This document shows positions 9,157-18,638 of a DNA stretch of 34,626 nucleotides, piece by piece (the stretch's first letter is position 1; each line of letters starts with the position of its first letter). The DNA comes from Flavobacteriaceae bacterium (GTDB lineage Bacteria; Bacteroidota; Bacteroidia; Flavobacteriales; Flavobacteriaceae). A program made the position numbers and the translations under genes. The DNA is taken from the NCBI GenBank assembly GCA_019634365.1, contig JAHQVM010000086.1, positions 1 through 34,626 of the forward strand, given 5' to 3'. The notes under the pieces are model-generated. The model saw nothing but the letters and a program-made list of their open reading frames with translations. It made no database searches and was not told the origin of the DNA.

Positions 9157-9609
9157 ATGGATTTAAGTAATTTAAAACCAGCTGAAGGTTCGGTTAAAAA
9201 ACAAGGAAAACGCGTAGGGCGTGGACAAGGTTCCGGTAAAGGTGGTACTGCTACCCGTGGACACAAAGGGGCAAAGTCACGTTCAGGTTACTCTAAGAAA
9301 CTAGGATTCGAAGGAGGGCAAATGCCATTACAGCGTCGTGTTCCTAAGTTCGGTTTCAAAAACATCAACCGAAAAGAATACCAAGGCGTAAACTTGGATA
9401 CCCTTCAGACACTAGTAGACAACAAGAAAATTAAGGATACTGTAGATTTTGATACCATGGTAAGTCTAAGACTTGCTGGAAAGAACGAGATGGTGAAGAT
9501 CTTGGGAAGAGGCGAGCTAAAAGCAAAATTGAAAGTATCTGCTCATAAGTTCACTGCAACTGCAAAAGCGGCTATCGAAGCTGCCGGAGGTGAGGCAATC
9601 GAACTTTAA
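9157..9609 (+). CDS. rplO: 50S ribosomal protein L15
   Basis: A 150-residue L15, a late-assembly 50S protein with a long Gly/Arg-rich N-terminal extension. The family signature GRGQGSGKGGTATRGHKGAKSR is present, followed by GFEGGQMPLQRRVPKFGF, with a C-terminal globular domain ending AIEAAGGEAIEL. It lies 12 bases upstream of secY, the conserved spc-operon order. Confidence 0.98.
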   Translation: MDLSNLKPAEGSVKKQGKRVGRGQGSGKGGTATRGHKGAKSRSGYSKKLGFEGGQMPLQRRVPKFGFKNINRKEYQGVNLDTLQTLVDNKKIKDTVDFDTMVSLRLAGKNEMVKILGRGELKAKLKVSAHKFTATAKAAIEAAGGEAIEL

Positions 9610-9621
9610 TTATTATAAAGG

Positions 9622-10956
9622 ATGAAATTTATTGAGACCATAAAAAATGTTTTCAAGATAGAAGAACTACGTAGCCGTATCATGGTTACTTTAGGTCTTC
9701 TATTGGTGTACCGTTTTGGTGCGCAAGTTGTATTGCCGGGAATCGATGCTTCCAAGCTATCGGAATTTGCCGGTAAATTTGACGCTGGTGGAATAGGGGG
9801 ATTGCTAAATGCTTTTACCGGAGGTGCTTTTTCTAATGCCTCTGTATTTGCATTGGGGATCATGCCTTACATTTCCGCTTCTATTGTGGTTCAATTGATG
9901 CAAATCGCCATCCCTTATCTTCAGAAACTTCAAAAAGAAGGAGAAAGTGGTAGAAAGAAAATCACACAGATTACCCGTTGGTTAACCATCGGTATCTGTT
10001 TGGTACAGGCACCAAGTTATATTGCTGGAATCCAGTATTTAGGTGTTCCGCCAGAAGCTTTCGTATTGGGCCTAACCCCTACCTTCTATGTTTCGTCTAT
10101 CATCATCCTTGTAACTGGTTGTATTTTTGCAATGTGGTTGGGTGAGAAGATTACAGATAAAGGAATTGGAAACGGTATCTCTATCTTAATTATGGTAGGT
10201 ATTATCGCGATTCTTCCTCAGTCATTTGCTCAGGAATTAGCATCTAACTCCTTTATGTTGGTATTGATCGAATTGGTAATCTGGTTCGTTATCATTCTGC
10301 TTTCTGTGCTATTGGTATTGGCGGTACGAAAAATACCGGTACAGTATGCACGTAGAACAGCAAGTGGAGGATACGAAAAGAACATTTTTGGTGCACGTCA
10401 GTTCATTCCATTAAAGTTGAATGCATCTGGAGTAATGCCAATCATCTTTGCACAGGCATTAATGTTTGTGCCAACGGCTTTGGCCAACTTACCAAGAATT
10501 AAGGATACAGAATTTGGTCAATCCATGTTGGCTACTTTTAGCGATATATTTGGAGTGTGGTACAATGTAGTATTTGCGTTATTGATCATCATCTTTACGT
10601 ATTTCTACACGGCGATCACAGTACCGACCAACAAAATGGCGGACGACTTAAAACGCAGTGGAGGATTTATTCCAGGGATCAAACCAGGAACCGATACTGC
10701 TGAGTATCTAGATAGAATCATGTCTCAAATCACCTTGCCAGGATCTATATTCTTGGCACTCATTGCGATCTTCCCTGCATTTGTAGTGAAGTTAATGGGA
10801 GTGCAGCAAGGATGGGCATTGTTCTTCGGAGGTACGTCGCTCCTCATTATGGTAGGGGTTGCTATCGATACGATGCAACAAATAAACTCTTACCTATTGA
10901 ACCGTCATTACGATGGATTGATGAAAAGTGGTAAAAATAGAAAAGCAGTAGCATAA
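9622..10956 (+). CDS. secY: Preprotein translocase subunit SecY
   Basis: A 444-residue SecY, the channel subunit of the Sec translocon in the inner membrane. About ten hydrophobic helices can be traced. Signatures include the N-terminal [21 protein letters not shown], the plug/TM2 region [23 protein letters not shown], and the cytoplasmic loop KIPVQYARR used to dock SecA and ribosomes. A further signature is [11 protein letters not shown] followed by the [13 protein letters not shown] loop. The gene is followed after one base by infA; there is no map or adk between them. Confidence 0.98.
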   Translation: MKFIETIKNVFKIEELRSRIMVTLGLLLVYRFGAQVVLPGIDASKLSEFAGKFDAGGIGGLLNAFTGGAFSNASVFALGIMPYISASIVVQLMQIAIPYLQKLQKEGESGRKKITQITRWLTIGICLVQAPSYIAGIQYLGVPPEAFVLGLTPTFYVSSIIILVTGCIFAMWLGEKITDKGIGNGISILIMVGIIAILPQSFAQELASNSFMLVLIELVIWFVIILLSVLLVLAVRKIPVQYARRTASGGYEKNIFGARQFIPLKLNASGVMPIIFAQALMFVPTALANLPRIKDTEFGQSMLATFSDIFGVWYNVVFALLIIIFTYFYTAITVPTNKMADDLKRSGGFIPGIKPGTDTAEYLDRIMSQITLPGSIFLALIAIFPAFVVKLMGVQQGWALFFGGTSLLIMVGVAIDTMQQINSYLLNRHYDGLMKSGKNRKAVA

Positions 10957-10957
10957 T

Positions 10958-11173
10958 ATGGCAAAACAACCAGCAATAGAACAAGACGGAACGATCGTAG
11001 AAGCATTGTCTAACGCAATGTTCCGTGTAGAATTGGAAAACGGTCATATTGTTACAGCGCACATTTCGGGTAAAATGCGCATGCACTATATCAAGTTATT
11101 GCCCGGAGATAAAGTAAAATTAGAGATGAGCCCTTACGATTTAACCAAGGCTCGTATAACATATAGATACTAA
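10958..11173 (+). CDS. infA: Translation initiation factor IF-1
   Basis: A 71-residue OB-fold protein that occupies the 30S A-site during initiation. The sequence [29 protein letters not shown], then [24 protein letters not shown] and [14 protein letters not shown], is a canonical IF-1. It starts one base after the secY stop and precedes rpmJ by 5 bases. Confidence 0.98.
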   Translation: MAKQPAIEQDGTIVEALSNAMFRVELENGHIVTAHISGKMRMHYIKLLPGDKVKLEMSPYDLTKARITYRY

Positions 11174-11178
11174 TAGCT

Positions 11179-11295
11179 ATGAAAGTAAGAGCTTCAGTAA
11201 AAAAGAGAAGTGCCGACTGCAAGATCGTACGCAGAAAAGGCCGATTGTATGTAATTAACAAAAAGAACCCAAGGTTCAAACAAAGACAAGGATAA
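11179..11295 (+). CDS. rpmJ: 50S ribosomal protein L36 (zinc-free form)
   Basis: A 38-residue L36. The conserved [10 protein letters not shown] start and KQRQG end identify it. Of the four zinc ligands of classical L36, only the cysteine at 14 remains. The positions equivalent to C11 and C27 are serine and asparagine, and the histidine is gone. This is the C-minus type of L36. It sits between infA and rpsM as expected. Confidence 0.96.
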   Translation: MKVRASVKKRSADCKIVRRKGRLYVINKKNPRFKQRQG

Positions 11296-11298
11296 GTT

Positions 11299-11673
11299 AT
11301 GGCAAGAATCGCAGGTGTAGATATCCCGAAGCAGAAAAGGGGTGTAATCGCGTTAACATATATCTTCGGAATCGGGAAGAGCCGTGCCCAAGATATATTG
11401 GAAAAAGCCGGAGTTAGCGAAGACAAAAAAGTTAACGAATGGAACGATGACGAAATCGGGAAAATTCGTGAAGCAGTAGGGTCTTACAAAATCGAAGGTG
11501 AACTACGTAGTGAAGTTCAATTAAGTGTTAAGCGCTTAATGGACATTGGTTGTTACAGAGGTATTCGTCACAGAGCGGGTCTTCCTTTAAGAGGACAGCG
11601 TACCAAGAATAACTCGAGAACGAGAAAAGGAAAACGTAAAACAGTTGCTAACAAGAAGAAAGCAACTAAATAA
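11299..11673 (+). CDS. rpsM: 30S ribosomal protein S13
   Basis: A 124-residue S13, which forms inter-subunit bridges and touches the P-site tRNA. The start [26 protein letters not shown], the [24 protein letters not shown] signature and the basic tail are canonical. It is the first gene of the alpha-operon part of the cluster. Confidence 0.98.
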   Translation: MARIAGVDIPKQKRGVIALTYIFGIGKSRAQDILEKAGVSEDKKVNEWNDDEIGKIREAVGSYKIEGELRSEVQLSVKRLMDIGCYRGIRHRAGLPLRGQRTKNNSRTRKGKRKTVANKKKATK

Positions 11674-11684
11674 TACCTAGAGAT

Positions 11685-12077
11685 ATGGCAAAGTCTAGCT
11701 CAAAAAGTACGAAAAAACGTAAGGTTAATGTTGAAGCTACTGGAGAAGCCCACATCACAGCTTCTTTCAACAACATTATTATTTCGTTGACAAATAAAAA
11801 CGGAGATGTTATCTCATGGTCTTCTGCCGGTAAAATGGGCTTTAGAGGATCTAAGAAGAACACTCCTTACGCTGCACAGTTGGCTGCAGAAGATTGTGTA
11901 AAAGTTGCACAGGAAGCAGGTCTTCGTAAAGTAAAAGTGTACGTAAAAGGACCTGGGAATGGTAGAGAATCTGCCATCCGTACCATCCACAATTCAGGAA
12001 TTGAAGTTACCGAAATCATCGACGTAACACCAATGCCGCACAATGGATGTCGTCCACCGAAAAGACGTAGAGTATAA
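11685..12077 (+). CDS. rpsK: 30S ribosomal protein S11
   Basis: A 130-residue S11 of the 30S platform. Its core reads [21 protein letters not shown], then [19 protein letters not shown], and the end is [16 protein letters not shown]. The last segment, with its PPKRRRV terminus, is strongly diagnostic. An 81-base gap with an inverted repeat follows before rpsD. Confidence 0.98.
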   Translation: MAKSSSKSTKKRKVNVEATGEAHITASFNNIIISLTNKNGDVISWSSAGKMGFRGSKKNTPYAAQLAAEDCVKVAQEAGLRKVKVYVKGPGNGRESAIRTIHNSGIEVTEIIDVTPMPHNGCRPPKRRRV

Positions 12078-12094
12078 TTAATTAAGTATAAACA

Positions 12095-12142
12095 GAAGGA
12101 ACAAGGAACCTAGAGGATGACCTTAATTTAGCGTTCCCCTTC
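12095..12142 (+). promoter_or_regulatory. Inverted repeat upstream of rpsD, candidate S4 leader
   Basis: GAAGGAAC (12095-12102) pairs with GTTCCCCTTC (12133-12142), leaving a two-base bulge. Within the loop AAGG (12103-12106) can pair with CCTT (12121-12124). The gap is 81 bases in an otherwise tightly packed operon. S4, encoded immediately downstream, is the known autoregulator of the alpha operon in enterobacteria and of its own gene in Firmicutes, which makes a leader here plausible but unproven. Confidence 0.3.
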
Positions 12143-12158
12143 AAAATCAAATTTAAAA

Positions 12159-12764
12159 ATGGCAAGATATACTGGTCCCAAAACAAAAATCGCCCGTAAG
12201 TTTGGAGAGGCTATTTTTGGAGAAGACAAATCTTTCGAAAAAAGAAATTACCCTCCAGGACAACACGGGAACAACCGTAGGAGAGGTAAAAAATCCGAGT
12301 ACGCAATTCAGCTAGCTGAAAAGCAAAAAGCAAAGTACACGTACGGAATCTTGGAGCGTCAGTTCCGAAACATGTTCAAAAAAGCAACTGCGGCTCCTGG
12401 AATTACAGGTGAGGTATTGCTTCAATTGTGTGAGTCACGTTTGGATAACGTAGTATACCGTATGGGAATCGCTCCTACACGTAGTGCTGCAAGACAATTG
12501 GTGTCTCACCGTCATATTACCGTGAACGGTGAAAAAGTAAACATTCCGTCGTACCAGTTAAGAGCTGGAGATGTTGTAGGTGTAAGGGAAAAATCTAAAT
12601 CCCTAGAAGCCGTTCAAAATTCATTGGCTAACGCAAGTCATGTTTATGAGTGGATTACATGGAATTCTGAGACCAAAGAAGGAACTTTCGTTTCTGTGCC
12701 TCAGCGTCTTCAAATTCCAGAGAACATCACCGAGCAGTTAATCGTTGAATTGTATTCTAAATAA
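12159..12764 (+). CDS. rpsD: 30S ribosomal protein S4
   Basis: A 201-residue S4, the 16S assembly initiator. It contains the N-terminal domain ([17 protein letters not shown], then NYPPGQHG). The S4 RNA-binding domain is centred on [33 protein letters not shown] and [11 protein letters not shown]. The N-terminal zinc-binding cysteines seen in some S4 proteins are absent. Candidate leader structure lies just upstream. Confidence 0.98.
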   Translation: MARYTGPKTKIARKFGEAIFGEDKSFEKRNYPPGQHGNNRRRGKKSEYAIQLAEKQKAKYTYGILERQFRNMFKKATAAPGITGEVLLQLCESRLDNVVYRMGIAPTRSAARQLVSHRHITVNGEKVNIPSYQLRAGDVVGVREKSKSLEAVQNSLANASHVYEWITWNSETKEGTFVSVPQRLQIPENITEQLIVELYSK

Positions 12765-12863
12765 TAAATTTAATCACATTGGTATTTGGCCAAAGGGTTC
12801 ATTAGTCCTCTTCAAACTTTTAAACCGCGCAACCAAATAACAATTAAAACGAAGAACAATAAC

Positions 12864-13856
12864 ATGGCAGTATTTAGTTTTCAGAAGCCTGATAAAGTTA
12901 TCATGATCAATTCGACAGATTTCGAAGGGAAGTTTGAATTCCGCCCTTTGGAACCTGGTTATGGATTGACTGTTGGTAACGCATTACGTCGAGTACTATT
13001 ATCCTCTTTAGAAGGTTTTGCAATCACTTCGGTACGTATCGAAGGAGTAGATCACGAGTTTTCTACGATTGCAGGAGTAGTAGAAGATGTAACAGAAATC
13101 ATTTTGAACTTGAAGCAAGTACGTTTCAAGCGTCAAATTGATGAAATAGATAACGAGACCGTAACCATTTCCGTTTCTGGTCAAGAAGTACTTACAGCTG
13201 GGGATTTCCAAAAATTCATCTCCGGTTTCCAAGTATTGAACCCAGATTTGGTGATCTGTAATATGGACTCCAAGGTAAACCTTAACTTCGAGATCACTAT
13301 CGAAAAAGGGCGTGGATACGTTCCAGCAGAAGAGAACAAAAAGGCGAATGCCCCTCTTGGAACGATCTTTACCGATTCTATCTATACACCCATTAAAAAT
13401 GTTAAGTATAGCATAGAGAACTATCGTGTTGAGCAAAAGACCGATTATGAAAAATTGGTTTTCGAAATCATCACCGATGGTTCCATTCACCCAAAAGATG
13501 CTTTGACCGAGGCCGCTAAGACCTTGATCCACCACTTCATGTTGTTTAGCGACGAGCGCATCACCCTTGAGGCCGATGAGATTGCTCAGACCGAAACCTA
13601 TGATGAGGAGTCATTGCACATGCGACAGCTGCTTAAGACCAAGTTGGTAGACATGGACCTTTCTGTTCGTGCCTTGAACTGTCTTAAAGCTGCCGAAGTA
13701 GATACCTTGGGTGACCTAGTATCCTATAATAAGAATGATCTTATGAAATTCAGAAACTTCGGTAAGAAGTCTTTGACCGAGCTAGAAGAACTAGTGAACG
13801 TGAAAGGATTGAACTTCGGTATGGATCTTTCAAAATACAAATTAGATAAAGATTAA
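12864..13856 (+). CDS. rpoA: DNA-directed RNA polymerase subunit alpha
   Basis: A 330-residue alpha subunit. I chose the ATG at 12864 ([14 protein letters not shown]). The frame stays open 26 codons upstream, but that extension is not conserved and lies in the rpsD-rpoA spacer. The N-terminal dimerisation domain has [22 protein letters not shown]. The linker is acidic. The C-terminal domain, which binds DNA and regulators, shows [20 protein letters not shown] and [13 protein letters not shown]. About 99 bases separate it from rpsD. Confidence 0.97.
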   Translation: MAVFSFQKPDKVIMINSTDFEGKFEFRPLEPGYGLTVGNALRRVLLSSLEGFAITSVRIEGVDHEFSTIAGVVEDVTEIILNLKQVRFKRQIDEIDNETVTISVSGQEVLTAGDFQKFISGFQVLNPDLVICNMDSKVNLNFEITIEKGRGYVPAEENKKANAPLGTIFTDSIYTPIKNVKYSIENYRVEQKTDYEKLVFEIITDGSIHPKDALTEAAKTLIHHFMLFSDERITLEADEIAQTETYDEESLHMRQLLKTKLVDMDLSVRALNCLKAAEVDTLGDLVSYNKNDLMKFRNFGKKSLTELEELVNVKGLNFGMDLSKYKLDKD

Positions 13857-13864
13857 TTAATACG

Positions 13865-13902
13865 TCATATTTTGCTCCCCAGAGCGGGTTGCAGCAAGAT
13901 GA
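13865..13902 (+). promoter_or_regulatory. Hairpin between rpoA and rplQ, candidate L17 leader
   Basis: In the 64-base spacer, TCAT (13865-13868) pairs with ATGA (13899-13902) and TTGCT (13872-13876) pairs with AGCAA (13893-13897). The loop can form either CCC/GGG or GCTC/GAGC pairs, so two alternative inner structures exist. No T-tract follows, so it is not an ordinary terminator. The stems are visible; a role in rplQ regulation is inference. Confidence 0.35.
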
Positions 13903-13920
13903 TGGTTAAAAACAAACGTC

Positions 13921-14394
13921 ATGAGACACGGAAAGAAATTTAATCACTTAAGTAGAAAAACTGCCCACAGAAAGGCAATGTTAGCCAATATGGCTTGTTC
14001 TTTGATCGAGCACAAAAGAATCAATACCACTGTGGCAAAAGCGAAAGCACTTAAACGCTTTGTAGAACCTTTAGTGACTAAGTCCAAAGAAGACACTACA
14101 CACAACCGTCGTATTGTTTTCAGTAAATTACGCCAAAAAGATGCTGTTACCGAATTGTTCAGGGAAGTAGCAGTAAAAGTTGGAGATCGTCCAGGAGGAT
14201 ATACCCGAATCATTAAGTTGGGAAATCGTCTAGGGGATAATGCAGATATGGCGATGATCGAATTGGTAGATTATAACGAGCTGTACAATGCCGGTAAACC
14301 TGCGAAAAAGAAATCAACACGTCGTAGCCGACGTGGAGGTGCAAAAGCAGCCGCGCCAGCAGCAGCAACGGAAACCAAGAAAGAGGAAGAATAA
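13921..14394 (+). CDS. rplQ: 50S ribosomal protein L17
   Basis: A 157-residue L17 near the exit tunnel. The conserved domain comprises [21 protein letters not shown], the [32 protein letters not shown] helix and [19 protein letters not shown]. The last 35 residues are a low-complexity Lys/Arg then Ala/Glu tail, making it longer than E. coli L17 and common in this phylum. It is the last gene of the operon; a strong terminator follows. Confidence 0.98.
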   Translation: MRHGKKFNHLSRKTAHRKAMLANMACSLIEHKRINTTVAKAKALKRFVEPLVTKSKEDTTHNRRIVFSKLRQKDAVTELFREVAVKVGDRPGGYTRIIKLGNRLGDNADMAMIELVDYNELYNAGKPAKKKSTRRSRRGGAKAAAPAAATETKKEEE

Positions 14395-14419
14395 AATGAA
14401 TCTTTCTAATGTGAATAAC

Positions 14420-14455
14420 AAAGGGATAAGCTTTTAAAGTTTATCCCTTTTTTTT
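14420..14455 (+). terminator. Intrinsic terminator of the ribosomal operon
   Basis: A 10-bp stem AAAGGGATAA (14420-14429) pairs with TTATCCCTTT (14441-14450), and a run of eight T residues (14448-14455) follows. It lies 25 bases after the rplQ stop, closing the S10-spc-alpha transcript. Confidence 0.9.
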
Positions 14456-14458
14456 GAA

Positions 14459-14466
14459 TATTTTTG
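14459..14466 (+). promoter_or_regulatory. Bacteroidota -7 element upstream of carA
   Basis: TATTTTTG matches the phylum's -7 consensus TAnnTTTG exactly and lies 19 bases before the carA ATG. No clear TTG at the -33 position is visible because the upstream DNA is the preceding terminator, so the call rests on one element and position. Confidence 0.45.
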
Positions 14467-14485
14467 TAAAACCTTTGTTCTGAAT

Positions 14486-15610
14486 ATGAAATACCAAACA
14501 CGTAAACAAGCCCTCATACTTTTGGCAGATGGTACCATTTTTCATGGGAAAGCCGTTGGGGGAAAAGAAGGCTCCGCATTTGGAGAAGTTTGTTTCAACA
14601 CCGGGATGACCGGTTATCAGGAAATCTTTACCGATCCCTCTTACTTTGGGCAACTTATGGTAACCACCAATGCCCATATTGGTAATTATGGAGTCGCCGA
14701 CGATGAAGTAGAATCCGATAGCATTAAAATTGCCGGACTTATCTGTAGAAATTTCAGTTATCACCATTCTCGCTATTCGGCAGATGATTCATTAGAATCA
14801 TTCTTCGACAAGAACAATCTTTTAGCCATTAGCGATGTCGATACCAGAGCTTTGGTAAGCTACATCCGCGATAATGGGGCCATGAATGCCGTGATTACAA
14901 CAGAAGTGGACAATATTGAAGCACTTAAGAAGCAATTGGCCGAGGTTCCCGATATGAATGGATTGGAACTGGCTAGCAAAGTATCTACCCAAGAACCATA
15001 TTTCTATGGTAATGAAAATGCTACGTACAAAATATCTGCATTGGATATTGGGATAAAAAAGAACATTCTCAGAAATCTGGCCGAACGCGATTGCTATATC
15101 AAGGTGTTTCCTTACGATACTACCTATGAAGAAATGGCCACTTTCAATCCCGATGGATACTTTTTGAGCAACGGTCCTGGAGATCCAGAACCCTTAACGC
15201 AAGCCATTGCAACTGCCAAGGATATCTTACAAACGGGAGCACCCTTGTTCGGAATTTGCCTAGGTCACCAGGTATTGGCATTGGCCAACGGAATTTCCAC
15301 CTATAAAATGCACAATGGGCACCGTGGGATCAATCACCCCATCAAAAACCTATTAACAGGGAAAGGGGAAATCACTTCCCAGAACCATGGTTTTGCCATT
15401 AATAGGGAAGAAACCGAAGCCCATCCTGAAGTAGAAATCACACATGTTCATTTAAATGACAACACTGTGGCTGGAATTCGATTGAAAGGGAAACCTGTCT
15501 TCTCTGTACAGTACCACCCAGAAGCGGGTCCTGGACCTAACGATGCGAAATACTTGTTCGATCAGTTCTTAGAAAACATAAAAAATACGAAGTTAGAAAA
15601 GGCCCATTAA
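14486..15610 (+). CDS. carA: Carbamoyl-phosphate synthase small chain
   Basis: A 374-residue glutaminase subunit of carbamoyl-phosphate synthase, which feeds ammonia to CarB for pyrimidine and arginine synthesis. The N-terminal domain starts with the typical ALILLADGTIFHGKAVG. The class I glutamine amidotransferase domain shows the nucleophile C258 in GICLGHQ, and the H344/E346 pair in QYHPEAGPGP. carB is not adjacent. The stop codon lies inside the hairpin of its own terminator. The gene stands alone between the rplQ and carA terminators. Confidence 0.97.
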   Translation: MKYQTRKQALILLADGTIFHGKAVGGKEGSAFGEVCFNTGMTGYQEIFTDPSYFGQLMVTTNAHIGNYGVADDEVESDSIKIAGLICRNFSYHHSRYSADDSLESFFDKNNLLAISDVDTRALVSYIRDNGAMNAVITTEVDNIEALKKQLAEVPDMNGLELASKVSTQEPYFYGNENATYKISALDIGIKKNILRNLAERDCYIKVFPYDTTYEEMATFNPDGYFLSNGPGDPEPLTQAIATAKDILQTGAPLFGICLGHQVLALANGISTYKMHNGHRGINHPIKNLLTGKGEITSQNHGFAINREETEAHPEVEITHVHLNDNTVAGIRLKGKPVFSVQYHPEAGPGPNDAKYLFDQFLENIKNTKLEKAH

Positions 15611-15624
15611 GTTGGGCTTTTTTT
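15598..15624 (+). terminator. Intrinsic terminator overlapping the carA stop
   Basis: AAAGGCCCA (15598-15606) pairs with TGGGCTTTT (15613-15621), including one G-T pair. The 6-base loop contains the carA stop codon (15608-15610). A seven-T run follows at 15618-15624. The overlap of stop codon and terminator loop is compact and clear. Confidence 0.85.
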
Positions 15625-15652
15625 AATGTGCCAAACGAAAACGATTTAGTAG

Positions 15653-17023
<1,371 letters not shown>

Positions 17024-17043
17024 AAGTAAATTAGAGATCAAAT

Positions 17044-17079
17044 ACGTCTGTTTCATGAATTTGGGACAGACGTTTTTTT
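17044..17079 (+). terminator. Intrinsic terminator after eno
   Basis: An 8-bp stem ACGTCTGT (17044-17051) pairs with ACAGACGT (17066-17073), followed by seven T residues (17073-17079). It lies 20 bases after the eno stop. Confidence 0.88.
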
Positions 17080-17186
17080 ATGGCCTAACACGAATGCCCA
17101 TTAATTCATATTACATTATTCATTAATTAAGGATTTTTTAACCCAACTTGAGTAATGAAATGTTAAAAAAATCGTCCAATTTTTCG

Positions 17187-17194
17187 TAATTTCG
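17187..17194 (+). promoter_or_regulatory. Possible -7 element upstream of gltA
   Basis: TAATTTCG matches TAnnTTTG with one mismatch and lies 72 bases upstream of the gltA ATG in a 187-base A/T-rich spacer after the eno terminator. No convincing -33 partner was seen, so the assignment is tentative. Confidence 0.3.
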
Positions 17195-17266
17195 CAGGTA
17201 GCGTTGGGGCTTGGCGCTCTTTTTTACAACCCTATTATATTTCAACGAAAAAAATCAAATTACACT

Positions 17267-18553
17267 ATGTCGAAGAATGCGACCCTTGAAATCAACGGTG
17301 AGAAGTATGAATTCCCTATTATTGAAGGTACCGAGAACGAAGTAGCCATCAATATCAAAGCCCTTAGAGGGGCTACAGGAGGGGTAGTGACGATAGATCC
17401 CGGGTATAAGAATACCGGATCCTGTGAAAGCGCCATTACTTTTTTGAATGGAGAAGAAGGCGTACTGCGTTACCGAGGGTATAGCATTGAAGACTTAGCA
17501 GAAAAAGCCGACTTTTTGGAAGTCGCTTACCTTCTGATTTTTGGAGAATTACCCAATGCAGAGCAACTCAACAAATTTCATTCAGACATTCGTGAACAAT
17601 CACATGTAGATGAGGATGTGAAGAAGATTTTGGACGGTTTCCCGAAAGCAGCGCATCCCATGGGAGTGCTGTCGTCATTGACCAGTGCCTTAATTGCCTT
17701 CAACCCTTCATCGGTAAATGTAGATAGTGAAGAAGAAATGTACAATGCCATTGTACGTATCATGGGTAAATTCCCAGTACTTACTGCTTGGGCGTATAGA
17801 AAACGTGCAGGATTGCCATTGGACTATGGAGACAATACCCTGGGGTACGTAGACAATTTCTTGAAAATGATGTTCAAGAAACCCGATGGGGAATACGCTT
17901 CCAATAAAGTGGTGGTGGATGCCTTGGATAAACTATTAATCCTTCATGCAGATCACGAACAAAACTGTTCCACTTCTACCGTACGAATTGTTGGATCTTC
18001 ACATGCAGGATTGTTCGCCTCCATTTCGGCAGGAATCAATGCCCTTTGGGGACCCCTGCACGGTGGAGCCAATCAAGCCGTAATCGAAATGCTTGAAGCT
18101 ATTAAGGAAGATGGAGGAGATACAAAGAAATACATGGCAAAAGCCAAGGACAAAAGCGATCCATTCCGTTTAATGGGCTTTGGACACCGTGTTTATAAAA
18201 ACTTCGATCCTCGTGCGAGAATCATTAAGGTTGCTGCCGATGAGGTGCTACGCGACCTTGGTATAGAAGATCCCGTTTTGGATATTGCCAAGGGATTGGA
18301 AAAAGAAGCTTTGGAAGATCAATATTTCGTTGACAGAAAATTATATCCCAATGTAGATTTCTATTCCGGGATCATTTACCGAGCCATGGGAATTCCAGTA
18401 GAAATGTTTACGGCCATGTTTGCTTTGGGTCGATTGCCCGGTTGGATAGCCCAGTGGAGGGAGATGCGATTGCGTAAAGAACCGATTGGTCGTCCGCGAC
18501 AGATTTACATCGGAGAGAACCACCGTCCATTCAAGGACATCGACTTTAGATAA
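17267..18553 (+). CDS. gltA: Citrate synthase
   Basis: A 428-residue type II citrate synthase, which condenses acetyl-CoA and oxaloacetate at the entry to the TCA cycle. The start at 17267 (MSKNATLEINGEKYEFPIIEG) is chosen over an open but unconserved 21-codon extension. Active-site residues fall at positions nearly identical to E. coli GltA: H230 in LHADHEQN, H265 in GPLHGGAN, H307 in GFGHRVYK and D364 in NVDFYSG. The NADH-sensing type has this length. It is monocistronic by its flanking terminators. Confidence 0.97.
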   Translation: MSKNATLEINGEKYEFPIIEGTENEVAINIKALRGATGGVVTIDPGYKNTGSCESAITFLNGEEGVLRYRGYSIEDLAEKADFLEVAYLLIFGELPNAEQLNKFHSDIREQSHVDEDVKKILDGFPKAAHPMGVLSSLTSALIAFNPSSVNVDSEEEMYNAIVRIMGKFPVLTAWAYRKRAGLPLDYGDNTLGYVDNFLKMMFKKPDGEYASNKVVVDALDKLLILHADHEQNCSTSTVRIVGSSHAGLFASISAGINALWGPLHGGANQAVIEMLEAIKEDGGDTKKYMAKAKDKSDPFRLMGFGHRVYKNFDPRARIIKVAADEVLRDLGIEDPVLDIAKGLEKEALEDQYFVDRKLYPNVDFYSGIIYRAMGIPVEMFTAMFALGRLPGWIAQWREMRLRKEPIGRPRQIYIGENHRPFKDIDFR

Positions 18554-18562
18554 TACACTGTT

Positions 18563-18607
18563 TATCATATAATAAGACACCCACTATGTTGGGTGTTTTT
18601 TATGATA
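18563..18607 (+). terminator. Nested terminator after gltA
   Basis: ACACCCA (18577-18583) pairs with TGGGTGT (18590-18596), followed by T residues to 18601. An outer 7-bp stem TATCATA/TATGATA (18563-18569 with 18601-18607) encloses the whole element. Confidence 0.85.
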
Positions 18608-18626
18608 TTACTTTTCTTTTTTCTGC

Positions 18627-18634
18627 TATATTTG
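18627..18634 (+). promoter_or_regulatory. Bacteroidota -7 element before the AraC-type regulator gene
   Basis: TATATTTG is an exact TAnnTTTG match, only 4 bases upstream of the GTG chosen as start. If used, transcription would begin almost at the start codon, giving a leaderless mRNA, or the true start is slightly downstream. No -33 TTG is evident. Confidence 0.4.
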
Positions 18635-18638
18635 GCAC

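Noticed and set aside
13008-13535. A 175-residue minus-strand open frame inside rpoA
   Set aside because: rpoA is certain, and the antisense translation is compositionally odd with no family features.
14448-14466. A complete -33/-7 promoter for carA
   Set aside because: The -7 box is exact, but the only TTTG upstream is 2 bases away in the terminator tail; only the single element is reported.
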